A stretch of DNA of 64,000 bases from Myxocyprinus asiaticus. Taxonomy: Eukaryota > Chordata > Actinopteri > Cypriniformes > Catostomidae. This document shows, piece after piece, positions 57,113 to 64,000 of this stretch (position 1 is the stretch's first letter; the number at the start of each line of letters is the position of its first letter). The stretch lies in NCBI RefSeq assembly GCF_019703515.2, contig NC_059365.1:42242501-42306500 (forward strand). The letters run 5' to 3'. Under the pieces are notes generated by a model. That model did not search any database. It worked only from the letters and a program-made list of their open reading frames with translations, and was not told where the DNA came from. The position numbers and the translations under genes were made by a program.

Positions 57113-57175
57113 GGGCCAAAGCACTGTAAGTGCGGAGACTCTATTGTTCTTCTAAGGATTTTTCTTTATTCTTCT
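56815..57175 (+). repeat. Tandem repeat of about 60 bp with (ATT)n tract
   Basis: Units start (AG)GGCCCAAGCACTGAAAGTG or a variant and end CTAAGGATTATTATT, at about 56820, 56874, 56930, 56980, 57025 and 57112. The ATT run at 57073-57111 has grown from the unit end. Confidence 0.88.
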
Positions 57176-59995
57176 TTTCAAGGTTTTTGGTACTTTTGGG
57201 GTACTTAACATGCAGAGGGCTCTGTTGCTCCACCTATAAGATGGGCATGTTCGGGGGACTCTGTAGCACATCCCTTTTGAGCTACATTTACCAAAATGTT
57301 TACATAAATAGATCTCATCAAGCCGGACAACTTTTGTGCTGACAGTCATAAGCTCCGCCCAACAGGAAGTTGGCCATTTTGGATTTTTTGAAAAATGTAT
57401 GCTGTGGAGTTTTAAATCCTCCTCCTAGGGATTTAATGTTACAGATACCAAATGTGGGCGACATCATGCCAAGACTTTGACAATGCTAAATTGCAAACAG
57501 ATTTTTGATATATCGAACAATGTTGTCATTGCGATGCGATATCAAAATTGAGCTGTATGTTTGGCCTTGCAGGCTGATCACATTGATGTGGCTATTGTGG
57601 GTCACGGTCGTAGTGCCACCAAGTGGCGGAAGGAAGTATGGCAGTTATAACAGACTTTGAAATGTCCATCTTCTGTTTACATGTATTGCTTAAAAACATT
57701 TTTTTTATTATGTCAAGACAGCGCAGATTTAAAATTCTGAAGGGATTCTTGATATCTTACACAGTGTTGCCATGTCAACGCATTAAATGTAATTATTCCT
57801 TTTTTTGAATACTCACATGTTTTTGAGGTACTTGGCAGCTTGAATTTTCACAATATTTTGCACACACATCAGAGTTGTCGGCCATTAGGCCTGGGCAAAA
57901 GTTAACACATGGGCGTGGCTGGGGAGCTTTGTAGCGCCACCTTTTGACAAAAGTGGTGGGGTTAGTTTCTTCTCTGGTCACCAAACTTGCTACATATATT
58001 GTTCTCACCATGCTGGACAAATTTCAAAATTACAGTCATTAGCTCCACCCAACAGGAAGTCAGCTATTTTGGATTGAATGTGCATTTTTTGAAAATTGTA
58101 AGCCCTGAACTTTTGTATACTGCTTATATGGGATTCATGTAACTGTCACCAAACTTAGGCAATATTATACCAAGACATTGAAGATAATAAATTGCAAACT
58201 GTTTTTCTGATATTTTTAACTGTGTTGCCATGGTGACGTAATAAATTAAGTGCAAAAATATGAAAAAAGAAGTTCCTTATAACTTCTGTGTGCATTGTAT
58301 GATTTTTATGAAAATTCAGCTGTATGTTTGGCAATAGGGGCTGATTACATGTATGCAGCTATTATGGGTCACGGTCATAGCACCACTAACTGGCAGAAGG
58401 AAGTATGGCACATTTACCAGACTTTGAAATAGCCCTCTTATTTTTACAGGAATTGCTTCAAATTCAAGACACTGCTGATGTAAAATTGTCAAGGAATATA
58501 TGATATCTTAAATAGTGTTGCCATGGCAATGCATTAATTGTTATTATTTCTTTCTTCCTATATTTAGGTGTTTTTGAGGCACTTGGCATGCTTAAAATTT
58601 CATGAAATTTTACACACACATCAGAGTCATTGGTCTTTACGGCTGGGCAAAATTTCACGCATGGGTGTGTGGGGGAGCTTTGTAGTGCCCCCTTTAAAAT
58701 GGGCATGTAAGACGGCCTCTGTAGCACCCCCATTTTCACCTACAGTCACCAAAATTGGTACATTTATAGTTGCCATCAAGCCGGACACCTTTCATAATAA
58801 TAGCTTTTAGATCCGCCCAACAGGAAGTCTGACATTTTGGATTTTGTTTTATATTATGGTCTCTGAACTTTGAAATACTCCTCCTAGGGGATTCATGAGA
58901 CTGTCACCACATTTAGTCAATATTATGCCAAGACACTGAAGATGCTAAATTGTGAACAGATTTTTTTATATATTGAATGGTATTGCCATGGCGAGGTATT
59001 AAATTAATGGCAAAAAATGGGAAACAGGAAGTGTCTCATATCTTCTGTGTGCAATGTGTAGATGTATGTTTAGCATTGGGGGCTAATCATATAGATGTGA
59101 CTATTTTGGTTCACAGTCATAGCACCACCACCTGGCAGCAGGAAGTGTGGCTCTCACAACAGACTTTAAAATAATAATTTTGTATTTACCCAAATTGCTT
59201 AAAAATCATTTAGAATAATGTCAGGACACAGCTGATGTAAAATTGTGAAGGGATTCTTGATAACTTAAATAGTTATCTAGTTGCCATGGCAATTTTATTA
59301 TTCTTTTCTTTGTATATTCCCATGTTTTTGAGGCACTTGTCTTGCTTAAAATGTCTTGACATTTGACACCCACATCAGAGTTGTTGGCCATTAGGCCTGG
59401 GAATAGGTCACGCATGGGTGTGTAGGCTGGGCTCTCTAGTGCCACCTTTAACATGGCCGTGTAACAGGGGCTCTGTAGAAACCTCTTTTTCAACTATTGT
59501 CACCATAATTTGTACATATATTTTTCTCATCAAGTTGGACAAATTTCATATTTACGGTCATTAGCTCTGCCCAACAGGAAGTCGTCATTTTGCATTTTCT
59601 GAAAATTGCAGGCTGTGAACTTTTAAATACTCCTCCTATGGGATTCATGGACTATCAACAAAATTAGGCAACATTATGCCAAGACATTGAAGATGCTAAA
59701 TTGCAAACAGATTTTTGATATCTTAAATAGTGTTGTCATGGCATCACATCAAATTACATGATATTGTAGTGTATGTGGGTGTATTTGACACACCCAGCCA
59801 TATGTTTCATCATGCTTATGAAATGAATGTGGCTATGGTGGGTCACGGTCATAGGGCCTCCAGCTGGAAACAATAGATGTGATAGACAAATAGACTTTGA
59901 AAAAACAACCCCTCTTATATTCACCCCAAATTTAATCAGAGTAGTATCAAATTTAATGAGGTAAGGGTATTCTTGATATCTTACTTGATAATGTC
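57176..59995 (+). repeat. Direct-repeat array, 0.7-0.8-kb period, about 3.6 units
   Basis: Landmarks recur in fixed order: CGCCCAACAGGAAGTTGGCC-type text at 57356, 58044, 58814 and 59568; TTGCAAACAGATTTTTGATA-type at 57493, 58195, 58950 and 59704; TGGGTCACGGTC-type at 57598, 58365, 59107 and 59836; and AACAGGAAGT or GGAAGTATGGC near each. Periods are about 690-770 bp. Units are diverged by substitutions and small indels, so the array is old. Minus-strand frames of 75-91 codons recur in units 1-3. Confidence 0.85.
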
Positions 59996-60730
59996 ATAGC
60001 CACAAGTCAAATAACAATATTATTTTTTGGACTGTTCAAGGATTCACACTTGTCATAATTACACATTTATTACATTTGTCACACACATCAAAGTTGTTAA
60101 CCGTTATGGCTGAGCAGAAAATAAAACATGGTATCTTACCTGTTTCCTCGACCAAATGCATGTGTCCATCATGCATTGTTTTCCGAAGCCACCGGGTGAA
60201 AACTGATGCATGGTGTTTGGGCCCGTCATCAGTGCTTGCAGCTATATATTTATGTGTTTTACTAGGTTGTGTGTTGTATGGCACACACAAATTCAGTATG
60301 AGAGCAAGATATTCTTCATGGGTTCAAAACAGTAGAAGAACATCAAACATTTGAATGATAAAGATGCAATCTGAAACTGATGAAAGAGCATTGCTCCAGG
60401 AGTTTTCCTGTTAAACTGACAGCAAGGATTCATGTTTCAAATATTATGGTCTACTGAAGCCTTTGGGAGAACTTATGTTTTAAAGATGTTTGTAGTTGCA
60501 CTGCAATTACAAGTGGAGGAATTGATTTTAGTTTCATTATATGTTAGCAGTATTTCTAATTTTTCCACTTGAGAACAGTTTGAACTCTGGGTTCAAGTTT
60601 TAATCAATTACAAGGTACACTATAGTGCAGGTGAGTTTGTTAAGAGTTTATTATGGTAATGGTCAGGAGAGTGACATTTTAACAAAGCAGTTCATTGTTA
60701 TCAGTAACTTACCATATGGAGATACAACTA
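59996..60730. other. Unassigned intergenic stretch
   Basis: No gene, RNA or element recognised between the array and the Tc1 element. Confidence 0.4.
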
Positions 60731-61493
60731 CAGTACATTGGCAAAAAAAGTATGTGAACCTGAATTAGCTGGTTTTCTGCATTAATTGCTCATAAAATGC
60801 GATCTCATCTTGTGAATCCCTAAGCTAAAGATGACAACAACAACAAAGAAAAAAGTGAATTAGAGTCAGGAGTTGGCAAACCTGGCATTCAATTAATGAA
60901 ACGAGATTGGAGGTGTGGGTTAGAGCTACTTTTACTTATAAAAAGCACTCACACATTTTCAGTTTGCTATTCACAAAAAGTATCTGCTGACGTGGACCAT
61001 GCATCGCAGAAAAGAGATCTCAGAAGACCTACAGTCAAGAATGATTGCTGTGCGTAAAGCTGGAAAGGGTTACAAAGTTATCCTGAAGAGCTTGTATATT
61101 TATCTGTCCACAGTTAGACAAATTTTCTATAAATGGAGGCGATTTAGTACTGTGGCTACTCTCACTAGAAGTGGCCATCCAGCCAAGATGACTCAAAGTG
61201 CACACAGCAGAATGCTCAATGAGGTAAAAAAAGAACCCTAAAATGACAACTAAAGACTCAGAGGAACCATTGGAACTGGTTAACATCTCTGTTCATGAGT
61301 CTACTCTATGGAAAACATTTAAACAGCCATGGTGTCCATGGCATAACACCATGATGGAAGCCGCTGCTTTCCAACCAGAACATTGCTGCGCTCCTGAAGT
61401 TTGCCAAAGACCACCTTGACACTCCAATATCCTACTGGGAAAATGTTTTGTGGACTAATGAAACTAAGGTTGAATTGTTTGGAAAGAACATTT
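60731..61493 (+). mobile_element. Tc1-type transposon, 3'-truncated
   Basis: It starts CAGTACATTGGCAAAAAAAG after TA (60729-60730), of the form of Tc1 termini. It carries the first half of a transposase and stops abruptly after the GLFGKN-like motif at 61493, where unrelated AT-rich sequence begins. The right inverted repeat is missing. Confidence 0.8.
60999..61493 (+). pseudogene. Tc1 transposase, N-terminal half, inactivated
   Basis: It starts MHRRKEISEDLQSRMIAVRK at 60999 and shows the helix-turn-helix text AGKGYKVILKSLYIYLSTVR, QIFYKWRRFSTVATLTRSGH and PAKMTQSAHSRMLNEVKK. A stop falls at 61239-61241. Similarity resumes in other frames: LVNISVHESTL near 61275-61310, then KFAKDHLDTPISYWENVLW and TNETKVELFGKN (61400-61493). 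The first catalytic Asp of the DDE triad is Asn (AAT at 61457-61459). The rest of the catalytic domain is absent. Confidence 0.85.
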
Positions 61494-62686
61494 GAGATAT
61501 TTTGAATTATTTTTGTTGTCTCTTTGAGTTGCACAGAGGATATCAGAATGTCCGCAGCATGAAGGTAGGATCTTGTAGATTTATGAATGAAGTACTCTTG
61601 TTTTAAAATATCCCCCCTTTGCTTCCAGTTCCTATGACATCCCCTGAATACTTTAAAATATGATAACTTTTGGCTACTGTACAACCTGGAAATACCCATC
61701 CCTAGCAAATTACACTTTGACATCAATACCATAGATAAGTATATAGAAAATGCTAGAATGGAAGTTATGAGACATAATTTTCAAGATGGCAGCGCACATA
61801 AGGTGAAAAAAATTAACATTAGTGTGTTAAAGTACAACATGACAACAAACACTTTTGATCTGCTGGTCTCCTTGTTTCATCCCAACCTACAATTTCATAA
61901 GTGATCAACGGAAAAGCACAAAGGCACATTCAGGTGACATCTCACCAGCACCAGAGAAGTAGTATGTTACTTTGTTTACGCAGCGTGTTATGATTTGACT
62001 TAATTTCATATAAAAAAAAAGTCCAAATATCCGGAATATCCCACGATCCACAACATGAAGTTTTAATGAACTCAATTATGTATACAAGTTATATATATAT
62101 ATATTGTATACAAGTTATTATTAACAGTAATTCATTAACAGTAATTAAACAATTCATAAATTCATACTAAACAGCCTGAATGTATTAAATACACTGAACT
62201 AAGAATATTTTTAGAGGAAAATGACAATACATGCATTTCTTGAGTGCATTAATTTAAATTATATTTAAACAGTAGACTACATGCACATATTATTTGGAGT
62301 CCTCCGTGTTCATTTTGCAGTATTAACAATTAATCGATTAATTGATCGTTAATTTCCACGAAGATCGATTATGAAAATTTACATCCCAGGGGTTGAGTCA
62401 AGATCTATTGTATGTCTATATCAAACTATTGCATGTATTGTCTTGCCTTACAAGAGGTTTTATATGATAACTTATGATAATATAAAAGTCATATTAAACC
62501 ATATATAACAATGAAATGGTGATAAAATAAAAGTTACTGTATTGCTAATAAATAATTTGATAAACAAGAAATCTGTAGTTGCCTTGACAATAATATATTG
62601 GATGAACAAAGTATTTTGCATTCAGTGAACAAACAAATTCTAACTGAATAAAAGCAATGTTTTTGAGGACAATTATTAAAGGTGCA
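61494..62686. other. Unassigned stretch with a hAT-like terminus
   Basis: 62325-62390 (AATTAATCGATTAATTGATC ... GAAGATCGATTATGAAAATT ... ACATCCCAGG) has the palindromic look of a hAT end; its partner was not found. (TA)n at 62091-62105. Confidence 0.35.
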
Positions 62687-62880
62687 CTCAGTAACTTTTG
62701 TCTTTGTGTCATCTTGGACTTACACTGACACCTAGCGGCCTGAATGCAGCATAATTTAAAATCAATAGTTTTCCGTTTCAGATGCCATTGCAAATTTAGT
62801 ATTCACAGTCAGCCATGATTACTTTAATCAATGAGTGAAAGTGTCAAATAACAGGACGGTTTCTGAGATTAAGCGAGTAG
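62687..62880 (+). repeat. Interspersed repeat, copy 2
   Basis: Inverse of 1-192: AAAGGTGCACTCAGTAACTT, CACCTAGCGGCCTGAATGCA, AATAACAGGACGGTTTCTGA. It shows how the copy at the window start should continue to the left. Confidence 0.78.
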
Positions 62881-63084
62881 GATTCTGCTGGTGATGTGAT
62901 TCTAAAATGGCAGCCCCCATGTGCGGACCCTCTCCATGTAGAATAAAACAGCATTTATAAGTTGAATATGACTGGAGTTTTCTTTTTAATGTGAGTGCTC
63001 ATGAGTTCCTACATATATTGCAAAATGAGAATTCATGCCTTTAAGAGTTCAACTTTTTTAATGGTAATTTTCAACCAGGTGTCA
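62881..63084. other. Continuation of the 62687 repeat or unassigned sequence
   Basis: No second copy in the window to define its border; no gene. Confidence 0.35.
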
Positions 63085-63735
63085 TAGAATCACGATACTT
63101 TACCTACATTTTTGCAAAATGATTTTTATGTGGCTCATTCAAAGTGTTGTGCCACTTTCCTGGTGAAATGGGCACTTAGACGTGCAACAAAACAATGACT
63201 TTTATTACTTTCAAACAAATCACCAGTAAAACGGCAAATAATCAGTTTGTAAACACTTTTCGCCCTGTTTCTCACACAATGCTATCTTATGACATCAACA
63301 CACTTTCACTATAGCACATGAAGGTGAACCATTTTAATGTTTTCATTACTGAACCAACTACATTTACAAGCTTGTTCAAATGTGACCAATTTGCACGATA
63401 GCTCAACTGATAGAGCATTGCACTTGTGATGCAAAGGACTGAGGTACGAGTCCTGAAGAGCATGCAAGTCGACATGTGAGCCGAAAATGTCATTCAAGCA
63501 CCACAAATTGTTGTGGTTGCTTCAGCAATTGCATTTTTACCTCACATTTGCTTTTATGACACTATCGGTTAGGTTTAAGGTTTAGGGTAGGGAGGTAGGT
63601 AGGTTTTGTTAGATTAAAACTCGATAGAGCACCATAAAACCTTAAAAACCTAATCTATTTGGTAGAAAATTGAACGCCTTTTAGCGCCAAACAGTGCACA
63701 TTTCACCTCGAAACTGCCGCAGTACGTGTGATGAA
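63085..63735 (+). repeat. Repeat with tRNA-like module, reference copy
   Basis: The most complete of five copies. Left flank about 300 bp (CTACATTTTTGCAAAATGAT, TTTCCTGGTGAAATGGGCAC), tRNA-like module 63393-63466, right flank about 270 bp (GTTGCTTCAGCAATTGCATT, GGTTTAGGGTAGGGAGGTAG, ACATTTCACCTCGAAACTGC). Both flanks and the module are conserved in order in copy 4 (30525-31135). Confidence 0.8.
63393..63466 (+). other. tRNA-like sequence inside the repeat
   Basis: ATAGCTCAACTGATAGAGCA gives an A-box and a 4-bp D stem. TTGCA/TGCAA is a perfect 5-bp anticodon stem around CTTGTGA, which would read TGT. GGTACGAGTCC is the B-box-like part. The acceptor stem is not complementary, so no functional tRNA is claimed. 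Confidence 0.6.
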
Positions 63736-64000
63736 CTACGTTCAGTAATATAATTTAGCAAAAATGTCGCCAAAGTCACATATGTTTTATGAGATCACGC
63801 TTGTAATATTGCAATTTTATTTTGAGGGATAAAAGTCACAAAATATATTCTAATTTAAAAGGGGGTTTGATCTAGGTGTTAGGCCTACCTTTATTTTCTT
63901 CTCTTCAGTAACTAACCAAGCTACTCCACTCTATTTTACCATTACTATTTTGTGCAATCCTTTATATAATGTATTAAAATGACAAAGGACATGTATCTTA
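63736..64000. other. Unassigned window end
   Basis: AT-rich, no gene or element recognised. Confidence 0.4.

Noticed and set aside
61319..61732. 137-codon minus-strand frame
   Set aside because: It overlaps the + strand Tc1 transposase remnant and continues into unrelated sequence; an antisense coincidence.

Overview
The window looks like ray-finned fish nuclear DNA, and a cypriniform fish is most likely. That placement is an inference from the repeats: Tc1 elements of the Sleeping Beauty type, a DIRS-type tyrosine-recombinase retrotransposon, a CACTA/EnSpm DNA transposon, hAT and TTAA MITEs, L2-like LINEs and a tRNA-derived SINE with the teleost 3' tail. The DNA is AT-rich and rich in microsatellites, with spliced genes, canonical GT/AG junctions and no prokaryotic gene packing.

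Only one host gene is supported. Two exons on the + strand (5277-5545 and 21121-21651) encode the C-terminal half of a GABA-A receptor alpha subunit, best matched to alpha-4 (gabra4): the end of M2, M3, a Ser/Thr/Pro-rich cytoplasmic loop, M4 and the C-terminus. Upstream exons (signal peptide, ligand-binding domain, M1) lie before the window. Positions 1-5276 are therefore read as upstream intron, 5546-21120 as a 15.6-kb intron, and the 3' UTR starts at 21652.

The intron holds a hAT MITE with a perfect 8-bp target duplication, a Tc1 MITE, and two copies of a second Tc1 MITE. One of these copies carries a SINE inside a SINE and the other carries an L2 LINE. The intron also holds a large palindromic element split by a 3.9-kb hAT-like element, which itself contains an unclassified LTR-like repeat.

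The 42 kb downstream of gabra4 is gene-poor and consists mostly of nested mobile elements. From left to right these are: a hAT inside a repeat that carries a tRNA-like module (25.5-26.6 kb); a TTAA MITE; a dead Sleeping Beauty-like transposon (27.3-28.9 kb); a cluster of a repeat called R here (33.8-35.2 kb); a DIRS element within CACTA-like ends (35.2-39.0 kb); a 7.5-kb CACTA/EnSpm element with two decayed genes inside another repeat (39.3-47.4 kb); a PIF/Harbinger-like element inside a TTAA element (48.7-50.7 kb); remnants of two LINE types (52.5-54.7 kb); a direct-repeat array with a 0.7-0.8-kb period (57.2-60.0 kb); and a truncated Tc1 element (60.7-61.5 kb). All transposon genes seen are broken by stops, frameshifts, deletions or loss of a catalytic residue.

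No gene network can be described beyond the single receptor gene. The main value of the window is the stratigraphy: several insertions can be ordered in time because target duplications, or uninterrupted copies of the host repeat, are present in the same 64 kb. No clearly new biological system was found. The best leads are the R repeat with a recurring minus-strand reading frame, the tRNA-like module buried inside a longer repeat, and the two-gene CACTA element.
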